Below, piece by piece: positions 34,144-43,528 of a DNA stretch of 64,000 nucleotides. This stretch comes from Chloroflexota bacterium (GTDB lineage: Bacteria > Chloroflexota > UBA6077 > JACCZL01). Under the pieces are notes generated by a model that searched no databases, had not been told where the DNA came from, and worked only from the letters and a program-made list of their open reading frames with translations. The stretch lies in contig JADLFM010000038.1 in NCBI GenBank assembly GCA_020845495.1, forward strand, positions 62,001-126,000. The letters are read 5' to 3'. Made by a program: the position numbers and the translations under genes. Each line of letters starts with the position of its first letter. The stretch's first letter is position 1.

Positions 34144-35247
34144 TTACAGCACTCCGAGGTCGGTCCGCCCGGCCAGGGCGCGCAAGCCGGTCAGCAAGAT
34201 GCGCCGCCGCTCCTGGTCGGGCAGATCGGCAGCCCGTACGTCGCGGACGAATTGCCCGCGCACGGTCGGCTCGGCGGCCACGACGTCGAGGTCCAGCGCA
34301 TCGTACACGTCGCCCACCCGCACGACGAGCCCCTCAAGGTTGTGGGTCATGCGATCGAGGTCGGTGAGCCGCAGATCGACGTCCGGATCCAACTCGCCAG
34401 CCAGCGTCACCCGCGCGATGCCGGTCTTGCCACTCAGCAAGCCTTCTAGATCGTCGTGAATGTCTTGTAGGCTCGCGCAGCCGCTCACGTCGAGGGACAG
34501 GTCGTGCGTCACCGTCTGAGAGACGCGCCGCCACTCACGCCGGACCGTCCCGTCAGGCGCGATGGTAGCGATGACCGCTCCACGCTGGCCGGCCTCGCCG
34601 AAGTCGAGGGGCTCTGGGTTACCGGGGTAGGTGTGATCGTCGGCGGCGCGCGGGGTGTGGAAGTGGCCGAGGAACGCGTGATGCAGGCCGGCCCGCCGAA
34701 TCTGGGCGGTATCAAAGGGCGCGTGCGGCCGGGTGCCTTCCTGCTGCCGCCCGAGCCAGCCGCGCTCCGAGCCGTGAAACAACGCCAGATGGACTCCGCC
34801 CCGATCGACCTGGAAATCGTCGAGGAAGCCCGGCGTGTTGGCGGGTACCTGATGGCCTGCGCCCCAGAGGGTCAACCCATCTAGCAGCGTGACCGGCGTC
34901 AGTCGTGTGTCGCCGAACAGGTGCACGTTCTGGCTCCAGCGCGTCTGTCGGTAGAGGCTTGACGGTCCGAGCCAGTCGTGATTACCTGGGGCCACGAAGA
35001 CCGGAGTCGGCGCGACGTCGGCAAAGGCCCGCTGGACGAAAGCGGCGGTATCAGGCGTGAAGCGCTCGTGCTCGTACAGGTCGCCGCCGCAGAGCAGCGC
35101 GTCGGCCTCGACCTCCTGGGTCAGGTCGACGATTCGCCGTAGGGTGTCGCGCAATGCCTGACGTCGCCGCCGCGCGGCCATGGCATCGTGCCCGAGCCAG
35201 GCGAACGGCCGGTCGAGATGGAGGTCGGAGAACAGTACGAACTTCAC
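34144..35247 (-). CDS. YhaO/SbcD-like metallophosphoesterase (DNA repair nuclease)
   Basis: The 367-residue calcineurin-type phosphoesterase has every metal motif of Mre11/SbcD: FSDLHLDRP, CGGDLYE, APGNHDWLG, LFHGS and LGHFHTPR. The C-terminal part (FVRDVRAADLPDQERRRIL) resembles YhaO. It begins with GTG 35247. Directly upstream of the YhaN-like ATPase, it forms a probable Mre11-Rad50-like pair for processing DNA ends, membrane-associated if the ATPase hairpin is inserted. Confidence 0.88.
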   Translation of the reverse strand: MKFVLFSDLHLDRPFAWLGHDAMAARRRRQALRDTLRRIVDLTQEVEADALLCGGDLYEHERFTPDTAAFVQRAFADVAPTPVFVAPGNHDWLGPSSLYRQTRWSQNVHLFGDTRLTPVTLLDGLTLWGAGHQVPANTPGFLDDFQVDRGGVHLALFHGSERGWLGRQQEGTRPHAPFDTAQIRRAGLHHAFLGHFHTPRAADDHTYPGNPEPLDFGEAGQRGAVIATIAPDGTVRREWRRVSQTVTHDLSLDVSGCASLQDIHDDLEGLLSGKTGIARVTLAGELDPDVDLRLTDLDRMTHNLEGLVVRVGDVYDALDLDVVAAEPTVRGQFVRDVRAADLPDQERRRILLTGLRALAGRTDLGVL

Positions 35248-35474
35248 ACGGACACCTGCACGCGAGCAGGGTAGCGCGGCACGCGCGTCTGTGGATCGCC
35301 TCTGGCTGAGATGTGACGACTCCGCAGCGCCGAGGAAGCCTCCTCACTTCACGGCCCAGGAGTACCCCCATCGCCGGTCCCTCTCACCCCTGCCGCCGCA
35401 CGCCGCCGAAGGGAGGATGTGACGCCGCCACGTGCGGAATTGGGGGCCGGAGTGTGGGGGTAGTCCACGCGCGG

Positions 35475-36452
35475 TCACGCCCCAGGCCGTCGGGCGCGCA
35501 GGAAGAGCCGGTTGAGACCGGCGACGAAGTCGTGCGCGTCGGCAGTTGATAGCATCCGCCAGCCGACCCCGCCGAGCAGCGTCGTGACCTCGTCCTCGGG
35601 GAGACGATAGAGCGCGGCGAAGGTGGGGCCGGACACGAACATGCGTAGCATGCCCGCCCCCTTTGGCTCGGTCCAGATGGTGAAGAGCGCCCGCGTCTTC
35701 TGGCTGGGGGACGCGAACATCAGGCTCGTCGCGCGTGCTCGGACGTGGAGCCCGTGCCACGCCGCCGCGCTCTGGATCGTCCGGAAGGCCCGCCCGACGC
35801 CGGCCGTGTCCGCCGCGCTGCACGTGGTCTCGACGGTCACTCGACCCCGCCGTGCCACCTGGCCGATGCGGCGCGGCTCAGGCGCTCCATCGCTCGTACC
35901 CTCGCGCACCAGCACCCGCCGGCCCGGCTCGACCTCATAGAGCGCAAAGGTCACCACCTCGAAGTGTGTGCCGAGCGCATCGCTCACGCACGTGAGGTGG
36001 TGGTCCAGGTCCGCCACGCGTCCCAGGCCGACGACGACGATCCGAACGTCACGGGTTGCACCGCGTGCGCCCGCCACGTCGATGCGTCGCGCCAGGGGGC
36101 GCATGCCCCGGTCGTCCACGGCTGCGAGATAGGCGTGGAGTTGGGCCGCAAGCAACGCCGGTGTCGCCGTCGCCAGAAGCGTGCCGGCAGTTGCCGCACG
36201 AGCCAGGCCCGCCCGCCCGACCTCGCCGTGCTCCACAAGCACCCCGACCCAACGTCCCCGCTCGTCGAGCGCCAGCAGGTCGAGCATGCCGCCGCCAAGG
36301 TCCACGTCTCGCCCGACGACCATCAGCCCCGGCGCGAGCACCGCCGGGTCGCGCTCCACCCACTCCACAAGCTGCTGCCAGGTGGCCGAATCGGCCGGCG
36401 CCAGCGCCTGCGGGCCAGCATCCGTGAGGTGCCAGAGGCCGAACTGTTGCAT
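35475..36452 (-). CDS. NucS/DUF91-like protein with degenerate nuclease site
   Basis: The 325-residue protein has an N-terminal region (about 25-75) reading LVEWVERDPAVLAPGLMVVGRDVDLGGGMLDLLALDERG in outline, which follows the NucS/RecB-like pattern of a helix, GLxxxGR, then D in LDLLAxD. The expected ExK after it is replaced by GVLVEHGE, so the catalytic lysine seems absent. The rest is unfamiliar; the C-terminal half (about 225-320) might be a nucleic-acid-binding or dimerisation domain. It lies among DNA-processing genes but is separated from them by more than 170 bp on both sides. Confidence 0.7.
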   Translation of the reverse strand: MQQFGLWHLTDAGPQALAPADSATWQQLVEWVERDPAVLAPGLMVVGRDVDLGGGMLDLLALDERGRWVGVLVEHGEVGRAGLARAATAGTLLATATPALLAAQLHAYLAAVDDRGMRPLARRIDVAGARGATRDVRIVVVGLGRVADLDHHLTCVSDALGTHFEVVTFALYEVEPGRRVLVREGTSDGAPEPRRIGQVARRGRVTVETTCSAADTAGVGRAFRTIQSAAAWHGLHVRARATSLMFASPSQKTRALFTIWTEPKGAGMLRMFVSGPTFAALYRLPEDEVTTLLGGVGWRMLSTADAHDFVAGLNRLFLRARRPGA

Positions 36453-36627
36453 GAGTCGTCACCATCCCTGGCACGAGAATACGCGGGTGTCGTGACATCT
36501 AGCTGTCACGACCGCGGTGTCCATTCCGGAGCTTTTGGGCAGATGTGCGGACTCTGGTCGAGGGATGCGAAGCGCGGGACGGGCCGACTGCCGATGCTGC
36601 CGCCGGAACAGCGTCACCCGTCGATGG

Positions 36628-37629
36628 CTAGCCGGGGAGGGCGGCATCCTGGCCGTAACGGGCAAGCATCGCGCGGGTCGTGTCCACGATCTCCTGCCGC
36701 AACTCCGGTGGCTCCAGTACCTCGACGGCGTGGCCCCAGGTCAGCACCCATTGGCGAATTTCCAGCAGCCCGCCGACGACGAATGAGACGATCACGCTGC
36801 CGTCCGGCTGTGTCTCGAGCCGCTGTGAATCGTGCCAACGGCTCTCGCGTAGGCGCTGGATCGCCGAAGCGTCGTGGAAGCGCAGGCGAACCTCGAAGGG
36901 ATGGTCGTCGGTAATGATCCAGGCGTTCCGGAGGCGCTCGGCCAGATCGAAGCTCGGGGGGACCAGGAAGTGCTCGGGGGTTGGATCCACGTGCTGGATG
37001 CGCTCCAGCTTGAAGGTGCGCAGCCCACCGCTCAGGTGGTCGTGCCCGACGACGTACAGGCCGTGGCCGTTCGGGTTTGGCTCGAGTGTGTACGGATCGA
37101 ACAGCCGCTCGCTTGGCGGCTCTCCCTCGGGGTGCCCGAGTTTGGCGTAGCGGATGCGCACCCGCCGGCCGTTCGCCCACGCCTCCGAAAGCACTTCGAA
37201 GACCTCGGACTGGTGCAGGTCGCGCGGGCGGACGGCCAGCGCGGCGACGGTGGCGTGCACATGCTCGACGAGCGGAGATGGCAGGACTGCCGCGAGTTTC
37301 TCGAAGGCTGCCGAGATGTGGGGCTCGTGGCGGTCCGAGGCTCGTGCCAACAGCCGAGCGCTCAAGTACAGCCCGATGGCTTCGAGGAGGGTCAGCCGGA
37401 GGGGCGCGAGGAAGCCATCGTCGAGCACGCCCCAGCGCCCATCCGCGTGCCAGATCGGCGTTCCCACCGTACTTTCGAGGGCCATCAGGTCACGGCGGGC
37501 GGTCCGTGGGCTGACTCCGGTCCGCTCGGCGATCACCTCCAGCGTCAGGCCGTGCGGATGCTGGCGCAGCAGGTTTGCCACTCGCACGAGCCGCGCGGTG
37601 CGGTCTCGTCGCGCGTGCCCGTCGATCAT
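36628..37629 (-). CDS. WYL-domain transcriptional regulator
   Basis: The 333-residue protein has an N-terminal winged helix (RTARLVRVANLLRQHPHGLTLEVIAERTGVSPRTARRDL, recognition helix SPRTARRDLMAL) and a central WYL domain (VRIRYAKLGHPEGEPPSERLFDPYTLEPNPNGHGLYVVGHD, core FDPYTLEPNPNGHGLYVVG), then a C-terminal WCX segment. Such regulators bind nucleic-acid ligands and often control DNA-damage or defence genes. Its ATG overlaps the UvrD stop (ATGA), so it is made from the helicase mRNA. Confidence 0.9.
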   Translation of the reverse strand: MIDGHARRDRTARLVRVANLLRQHPHGLTLEVIAERTGVSPRTARRDLMALESTVGTPIWHADGRWGVLDDGFLAPLRLTLLEAIGLYLSARLLARASDRHEPHISAAFEKLAAVLPSPLVEHVHATVAALAVRPRDLHQSEVFEVLSEAWANGRRVRIRYAKLGHPEGEPPSERLFDPYTLEPNPNGHGLYVVGHDHLSGGLRTFKLERIQHVDPTPEHFLVPPSFDLAERLRNAWIITDDHPFEVRLRFHDASAIQRLRESRWHDSQRLETQPDGSVIVSFVVGGLLEIRQWVLTWGHAVEVLEPPELRQEIVDTTRAMLARYGQDAALPG

Positions 37630-40460
37630 CGCGGCGGCTCTGTCATCGTGGTTGGCACCGCTGTGTGCTCCCTGAGCGTCGTTGACGTGTCGTCGGCTGC
37701 CACCCCTGCCGCCTGGCCGCTCGGGGCTACGACCGACAGGAACCGGCTCGGTGGGCGCGGCCGACCGCTGCCACTATAGACCGCGCGGGTTAGGTAAAGC
37801 CGCCGCCGCGCTCGCGTCAGCGCGACATAAAACAATCGCCGCTCCTCCTCCAGGTCACGTGACGCCACGGCGCGGCGGCGGGGCAGATCGTCGTCCGAGC
37901 AGCCCGCGACGAACACCGTGTCGAACTCGAGCCCTTTGGCCTGGTGGATCGTCAAGACCGGGACGCGCCGTTCGTTGGCCGCGACGTGATCGATCTGACC
38001 GGCAAGAGCGGCTTGCTGGACGAGCGCCCGCAACGCCGTCGGTGGCTCTAAGCGCGCGTCGTCGTGGGCCTCGAACATGGCGATGAGCTCGCGTAGGGCA
38101 TAGCGGCCGGCCGGCGCCTCCTTGGCGCGCTGCCAGATGCCGGCTTCGTCGAGCAGACGAGCGAGCAAGGTGGCTGGCCGCTCGAAAGGTACGCGCGCCC
38201 GCCAGTCGTCGAGTTGTGCAGCCAATGTCTGGAACGGCTGGCCCAGATCGCGAACCAGGTCACGCCGCCCGGCCGCCGTCCGCTCCGCTTGCACTACCAG
38301 CCAACCCAGAAGGTCGAGCGTCGTCGCGACGTCGGCGGCCGCGCGATGGGTCGGACGATGGACGAGGCGTAGCCGCTCGGCCAGGGCGGCGAGTGAGTGC
38401 GGCTCCTCGGGCACGAAGCGCCGCGCGACCTCCCAGGTGTCGGCGATGACCGCTCCCCAGGCGCCAGCCGATATCCCCTGGCTGGCCGTGTCCGATGCAT
38501 CGCCCTGGCCGCCGACCCGGGCATCGGTCGGCCCCGCCCCCTGTCCGGCAGGCTGGTCGTGCGGCGGCCTGTCGTCAGGGCAACCGCCCCGTCCGGCGGC
38601 CCCGTCGCCAGCCTGTCCGATGAAGGAACTGGCGGCACGTCCATCAGGGTGGCCTGCCGCTGGCGCGCCGCCTCGGTGCGATGCGATGGGCGAGGGCAGT
38701 CCGTGGCGCGCGCATACGGCGGCGAGGACGCGCAGGTCGTAGCCGACGTTGTGGCCGACGAGTAGCCCGCCCTCGGCAAAGGCGAGAAAGCGCGCGATGG
38801 CCTCTTCGGGCGGCTGACCCTCGGTGGCCAGGAGCGCGTCGGTCAGGCCGTGGATACGCTCGGAATCGCCGACCGGCCCGGACGGTCGCACGAGCACCTG
38901 AAAACGGTCGTCCACGCGGCCCTGCACGAGGCGAGTTGCGGCGATCTCGACGATCTCGGCGCGGGCCTCGTCGAGCCCGGTCGTCTCGAGATCGAAGACG
39001 ACCATAACCCCGTCACGGTAGGCATCGAGCAGCGCTGCCAGCGGGTCGCCACACGCGAGCGTGTGGGGTCGGAGCATGTCGACCAGCCGCAATCCAAGGC
39101 GTTCACCGCGCTGACGGATGTCGTTCAAGATGGTACCGCCGATGCCGCGCGTGGAACGCTCCCAGACCCTGAGCGCGTCGCCGGCGCTGGATGGGTTCAG
39201 GAGGAGCCGCAGGTAGGCCAGGGCATCGCCAACCTCCAATTGGCGAAAGACGGCCGTCCGCGCCGCCGTCACGTGCGGCACGCCGGCGCGCTCGAGGGCA
39301 TAGCCGATCTCGTCGCAATACCAATTGGCCGGAGCCAGCACCCCGATGGCTGCTCGGTCCAATCCCGTGCCGTCGAGGGCCGCCACCTGCTCTGCGATCC
39401 AGGCCGCTTCGTCCGCGACGTTCGCCGCCGTGTGGACCACGATTGGCTTGCCGTCGTCGCAAGTGGGTGCAGCGGAGAGGCGTGTGACGCGCCGTTCGAG
39501 CGTCGTGGCGAAGGTGTCGGCGGCATGGATCAGGGTGCGAGTGGCGCGGTGGTTGTCGGTGAGGAGGAACGTTTCGAGCGGGCCGAACTCAGCGCCGAAG
39601 CGGCCCAGCAGCGCGGCCGGGCTCGCACCCCGCCACTCGTAGATCGTCTGGTCGAGGTCGCCGAAGAGAGCGAGGTTACCGCCTCCCCGTGCGAGCGCCG
39701 CGACAACCTCGTACTCGGAGAGGTGGGTGTCCTGCACCTCGTCCACCTGGATCAACTCGAAGCGATGCTGCCAGCGCTCGCGGACCCCTGGTAGCCCCGC
39801 AAAGAGTGCCCGAACGCGCAACACCAGATCTGCAAAATCCAGCATCTGCCACTGGCTGAGGCCGCGCTCGTAACGAAACGCCGCCTTGCGCTCACGCTCA
39901 TCCTCGATAGCGGCGGCGGCCCAGACTGGCGGGAGCGGCCAGCGCAGTCTGGCTGCGGGCAACTGGACCTTGGCCTGCTGGAGCCGGCGGTACAGGGGCT
40001 CGGCGGCGTCTGTGTTCCCGTCGATGGCTGGCAGGCTCAGGATGCGCCGCAGCAGTGCGATCGACTCCGTCTCGTCGCAGATGGCGAACTCGGAGGGTAG
40101 GCCGGCCGCTTTGGCCTCGCGGCGGAGGATATCGGCGCAGAGGTGATGGAACGTCCGAGGCACGAGCCGGTCGGACAGGTCAGGAAAGCGCCGTCCGATC
40201 CGTGCTCGTAGTTCGCGGGCGGCGCGGTTGGTGAAGGTGATGCAGAGTATCCGCTCGGGCGCGATGCCGGCCTCGAGCGCCCACGCCACTCGCTCGGTCA
40301 ACACGGTCGTCTTGCCGGTCCCGACCGGCGCCAGCACCAGCACTCCGCCGCTCAGATGCTCGACGATGGCGCGCTGCTCGCCGCTCAACACCATCGGCGA
40401 AGCGTCCGGCCCGGTCGGCAGGGTGGCTGATGGCGTGGCGACGGTCAGCAGATCGGGCAC
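37626..40460 (-). CDS. UvrD-family helicase with embedded DnaQ-type 3'-5' exonuclease
   Basis: The 944-residue protein (full open frame 962) is a SF1A helicase: Walker A LAPVGTGKTT, VDEVQDTH, FGDLDQTIYEWRG, LTDNHRATRTL, then after the insertion VLTIHQAKGLEFDTVFVAG and EERRLFYVALTRARRRLYLT. A complete DEDD exonuclease is inserted at about residues 485-720 between motifs IV and V, with FDLETTG, GHNVGYDL and HRAAADVATT. The exonuclease itself is split by a 75-residue Gly/Ala/Asp-rich insertion. It would combine unwinding and degradation in DNA repair. GTG 40460 was preferred (GGAAGG upstream). It is translationally coupled to the WYL regulator. Confidence 0.9.
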   Translation of the reverse strand: MPDLLTVATPSATLPTGPDASPMVLSGEQRAIVEHLSGGVLVLAPVGTGKTTVLTERVAWALEAGIAPERILCITFTNRAARELRARIGRRFPDLSDRLVPRTFHHLCADILRREAKAAGLPSEFAICDETESIALLRRILSLPAIDGNTDAAEPLYRRLQQAKVQLPAARLRWPLPPVWAAAAIEDERERKAAFRYERGLSQWQMLDFADLVLRVRALFAGLPGVRERWQHRFELIQVDEVQDTHLSEYEVVAALARGGGNLALFGDLDQTIYEWRGASPAALLGRFGAEFGPLETFLLTDNHRATRTLIHAADTFATTLERRVTRLSAAPTCDDGKPIVVHTAANVADEAAWIAEQVAALDGTGLDRAAIGVLAPANWYCDEIGYALERAGVPHVTAARTAVFRQLEVGDALAYLRLLLNPSSAGDALRVWERSTRGIGGTILNDIRQRGERLGLRLVDMLRPHTLACGDPLAALLDAYRDGVMVVFDLETTGLDEARAEIVEIAATRLVQGRVDDRFQVLVRPSGPVGDSERIHGLTDALLATEGQPPEEAIARFLAFAEGGLLVGHNVGYDLRVLAAVCARHGLPSPIASHRGGAPAAGHPDGRAASSFIGQAGDGAAGRGGCPDDRPPHDQPAGQGAGPTDARVGGQGDASDTASQGISAGAWGAVIADTWEVARRFVPEEPHSLAALAERLRLVHRPTHRAAADVATTLDLLGWLVVQAERTAAGRRDLVRDLGQPFQTLAAQLDDWRARVPFERPATLLARLLDEAGIWQRAKEAPAGRYALRELIAMFEAHDDARLEPPTALRALVQQAALAGQIDHVAANERRVPVLTIHQAKGLEFDTVFVAGCSDDDLPRRRAVASRDLEEERRLFYVALTRARRRLYLTRAVYSGSGRPRPPSRFLSVVAPSGQAAGVAADDTSTTLREHTAVPTTMTEPPR

Positions 40461-40741
40461 ATGCGCCTTCCGGCGGCCGGTCAGCGGCCAGCATCCCGCC
40501 GAGCATACGCGCATCGTCTGGTCGTGTCAAAGGGCCAATGGGCAGGCTCGTGTGGGCGTTTGCCCAAAGAGTGGTGAGGATCAGACAGAGCAGGGGCGAG
40601 CTTCGCGCACCTCGGCTCGGACGTCGCCATCGGGCCGATCGAGGGGTTGAGGCCGGTGGATGGGCCGGTGGGCGGAGGCCCATGCTCTGGCCGATAATGC
40701 GCCCGCCGCCCTCATTCGCCAGGAGAAGGAGCACTCGCTCG

Positions 40742-41947
40742 ATGTCCGACACCCCGCCAACCGGCCCGCTCGCGGGCGTGCGCGTCCTCGAGCTTGGCTC
40801 GCTCATTGCCGGCCCGTTTGCCGGCCGGATCCTGGCCGACTTCGGCGCTGACGTCCTGAAGATCGAGCCGCCCGAGAGCGGCGACCCGCTCCGGACCTGG
40901 AGCTTCGTCACCGAGCACGGCTCGCTCTGGTCGCTGGCGCAGTCACGCAACAAGCGCAGCGTCAGCGTCGATCTGCGGACCGCCGAGGGGCGTGAGATCG
41001 TCCGTGGACTGGCCCGCGAGTGTCAGGTGGTGATCGAGAACTTCCGACCGGGTCGAATGGAGACGTGGGGGCTCGGCTACGACGACCTCGCGAGCGTGAA
41101 TCCGGCCCTGGTGATGGTCCGCATCTCCGGATTCGGGCAGACCGGGCCGTACAGCCATCGGCCGGGCTTCGGGAACATTGCCGAGTCGATGGGCGGTATT
41201 CGCTACATCACCGGCTGGCCGGACCGCCCGCCGCTCCGGATCGGGCTCAGCATCGGCGACAGCATCGCCGGGCTCTATGCCGTTGTCGGCACGCTGATGG
41301 CGCTGCGCGTCGCGGAGCAGACCGGCCGGGGACAGGTGGTCGACGTGGCGCTCATGGAGTCGGTGTTCTCGATGCTCGAAGCGATCGTGCCTGAGTATGG
41401 CTACGACGGGCGCGTCCGCGAGCGGACCGGTAATCTGCTCGGCGGCTCAGCCCCCTCGAACACCTATCCCACGGCCGATGGGCACTGGCTGGCGATCGGC
41501 GCGAACGGGGACGGCATCTTCCGCCGCTTCAGCGCCGCTATTGGCCAGCCGGAGCTCGCCCACGACCCGTGCTACGCCACGAATCAGGCGCGACGGGCGA
41601 ACGCGGGCAACCTCGACGCGCTCATCGCCGAGTGGACCTCGACGCGCACCCTCGCCGAGGCGATGGCGATTTTGAACGAGGCCGACGTCCCGGCCGGCCC
41701 CGTCTACTCGGTCGAGGACATCGCGAACGACCCCCAGTACCAGGCCCGCGAGATGCTCGTCGACCTCCCGGACGCACGCCTGGGCCGTCTGCTGATGCCC
41801 GGCATCGTGCCGCGCCTGACTGCCACGCCGGGTGCCATCCGGTCAGCCGGGCCGGACGTCGGTCAGGACACCGACGATGTGCTTGGTAGGCTGCTCGGTC
41901 TGGACCCCAAGGCGCTGGCTGCTCTCCGCGACCGCCGGGTGATCTGA
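40742..41947 (+). CDS. CaiB/BaiF family (class III) CoA-transferase
   Basis: Class III CoA-transferases move CoA between carboxylic acids through an aspartyl thioester. The 401-residue protein has GVRVLELGSLIAGPFAGRILADFGADVLKIEPP at the N-terminus (core VLELGSLIAGPFAGRILADF), RNKRSVSVDLRTAEGRE, and the nucleophile Asp in YAVVGTLMALRVAEQTGRGQVVDVALMES. The substrate cannot be assigned; close relatives include formyl-, succinyl- and alpha-methylacyl-CoA enzymes. ATG 40742 has an AAGGAG-type site upstream. The last codons and the stop lie inside a 20-bp minisatellite. Confidence 0.93.
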   Translation: MSDTPPTGPLAGVRVLELGSLIAGPFAGRILADFGADVLKIEPPESGDPLRTWSFVTEHGSLWSLAQSRNKRSVSVDLRTAEGREIVRGLARECQVVIENFRPGRMETWGLGYDDLASVNPALVMVRISGFGQTGPYSHRPGFGNIAESMGGIRYITGWPDRPPLRIGLSIGDSIAGLYAVVGTLMALRVAEQTGRGQVVDVALMESVFSMLEAIVPEYGYDGRVRERTGNLLGGSAPSNTYPTADGHWLAIGANGDGIFRRFSAAIGQPELAHDPCYATNQARRANAGNLDALIAEWTSTRTLAEAMAILNEADVPAGPVYSVEDIANDPQYQAREMLVDLPDARLGRLLMPGIVPRLTATPGAIRSAGPDVGQDTDDVLGRLLGLDPKALAALRDRRVI

Positions 41948-42036
41948 GCGAGGGCCGGGTGATCTGAGCGAGGGCCGGGTGATCTGAGCGAGGGCCGGGC
42001 GATCTGAGCGAGGGCCGGGCGATCTGAGCGAGGGCC
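41937..42036. repeat. 20-bp minisatellite, five units, overlapping a stop codon
   Basis: Five tandem units of GGGTGATCTGAGCGAGGGCC (two have C at position 4) run from 41937. The first contains the CoA-transferase's stop TGA at 41945-41947, so each unit repeats the last codons plus stop. A partial sixth GGGC follows. Confidence 0.95.
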
Positions 42037-42154
42037 GGGCTGGGCGTAGACAGCGACGGCCAGTCGGCCGCCACCTGGTCTACACCCGGCGGGCCAAACT
42101 GCCCGGCCTGGCCCGCCCCATGCCTGAATGTCGCGGGATACTCCTATCCGGCCG

Positions 42155-43249
42155 CTACTTCGGGAAGGTGATGACGCTCCGGGCGACCTCGCCCCGGCCC
42201 AGCCGGTCGTAGGCTTCATTGATCTCGTCCAGGCTGTAGGTTCGGGAGATCATCTCCTTGACCTTCAACTTGCCGGCAAGCGTCAGGTCGACGAAGCGCT
42301 GAAAGTCGAGGCGCGGGCGCGCCCCCCCATACCAGGTGCCCAGCAACTTCGTCTCCTTCTGGACGAACACCAGCGGATCGAAGCCGGCCGTCTGACCCTG
42401 CGGCGCCATCCCGACGATGACTGCTGTGCCGGCCACGCGCGTCATCTGGATGGCCTGCTCGACGGTTCTGGCGTTGCCGATGACCTCGAAGGCGTAATCC
42501 ACTCCGCCGCCCGTCAGGTCGCGGACCTGTTCGACGGCGTCGCCCTTCGAGGCGTTCACCAGATCGGTTGCACCGAAGCTGGCCGCGTAGTCGAGCTTGT
42601 TGTCGAGCAGGTCGACGGCGATGATCTTGCTCGCGTTCACCAGCGCTGCGCCCTGGATGACGTTCAACCCAACGCCGCCACAGCCGATGACCGCGACGGT
42701 CGCGCCCGGCTCGACGTTAGCCGCGTTCAGTACCGCGCCGACGCCGGTCGTGACGGCGCAGCCGATCAGGCACAGCTCTTCCATCGAGATGTCCTGGGTA
42801 ATCGGCACGACCTGCTCGACAGGCATCACGACGTATTCGGCGAAGCTGCCCATCCGCCCGAGGACCGGGATGTCCTGGCCGTTGCGGTGAACGCGGGAGG
42901 TGCCGTCCGGCATCTTGAAGCGGTCGCCGGTGTAGCCCTCGCACAGGACGGTGCGGCCGAGGATGCACATCCGGCAGCGCCCGCACCAGGGCCGGAACGA
43001 GAGTGCAACGCGGTCACCCGGCTTGACGGCGGTCACCCCCGGCCCGACCTCATCGACGTAGCCGGACGCTTCGTGCCCGAGCAAGACCGGCAACGGGAAC
43101 TTCCACTCACCTTTCATGACGTGGTAATCGCTGTGGCAGACACCGGTCGCCGCGACCTTGACCTTGACCTCGTTTTCTTTGGGCGGGTCTATCTGGACCT
43201 CCTCGATGTCGAGGGGCGTCTGATAGGCGTTGAGTATGGCTGCCTTCAT
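42155..43249 (-). CDS. zinc-dependent class III-like alcohol dehydrogenase
   Basis: The 364-residue MDR-family dehydrogenase oxidises alcohols (or hydroxymethyl adducts) with NAD or a bound nicotinoprotein cofactor. It has catalytic zinc ligands in TGVCHSDYH and LLGHEASG, structural zinc cysteines in CGRCRMCILGRTVLC, a Rossmann glycine motif VIGCGGVGLNVIQG and NAD-specific Asp in IIAVDLLDNK. The sequence is close to the NDMA-dependent methanol/formaldehyde-type subgroup of Actinobacteria and Chloroflexota, but the substrate is not certain. It is convergent with the CoA-transferase. Confidence 0.92.
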   Translation of the reverse strand: MKAAILNAYQTPLDIEEVQIDPPKENEVKVKVAATGVCHSDYHVMKGEWKFPLPVLLGHEASGYVDEVGPGVTAVKPGDRVALSFRPWCGRCRMCILGRTVLCEGYTGDRFKMPDGTSRVHRNGQDIPVLGRMGSFAEYVVMPVEQVVPITQDISMEELCLIGCAVTTGVGAVLNAANVEPGATVAVIGCGGVGLNVIQGAALVNASKIIAVDLLDNKLDYAASFGATDLVNASKGDAVEQVRDLTGGGVDYAFEVIGNARTVEQAIQMTRVAGTAVIVGMAPQGQTAGFDPLVFVQKETKLLGTWYGGARPRLDFQRFVDLTLAGKLKVKEMISRTYSLDEINEAYDRLGRGEVARSVITFPK

Positions 43250-43336
43250 CGGGATCCTCCCTGGCGGCGGAGCGGCGCCTGTGCTGCCCGCGCAGTGTTC
43301 GGAGGATACCAGACCCCGCTGCGCGCCTCTGTGCGT

Positions 43337-43360
43337 TCGGAGACCCGCTCGGAGACCCGC
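43337..43360. repeat. 12-bp tandem duplication
   Basis: TCGGAGACCCGC occurs twice in tandem, followed by TCGGA, in the gap upstream of the alcohol dehydrogenase. Confidence 0.6.
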
Positions 43361-43528
43361 TCGGATTCACGGTCCAAGCGGGCAGACTCCGAGAACTGGC
43401 CGCTCACGGCCGCGCCGACGAAACCAAAGCCCCGATGAAAGCCGCGGGCGCTGGACCATTCGAGTGCTGCGCCAGTCTCGGGCTCTACTATGGGTTTAGG
43501 ATCGCCAGGACGAGGAGGGCGTGCCAGC

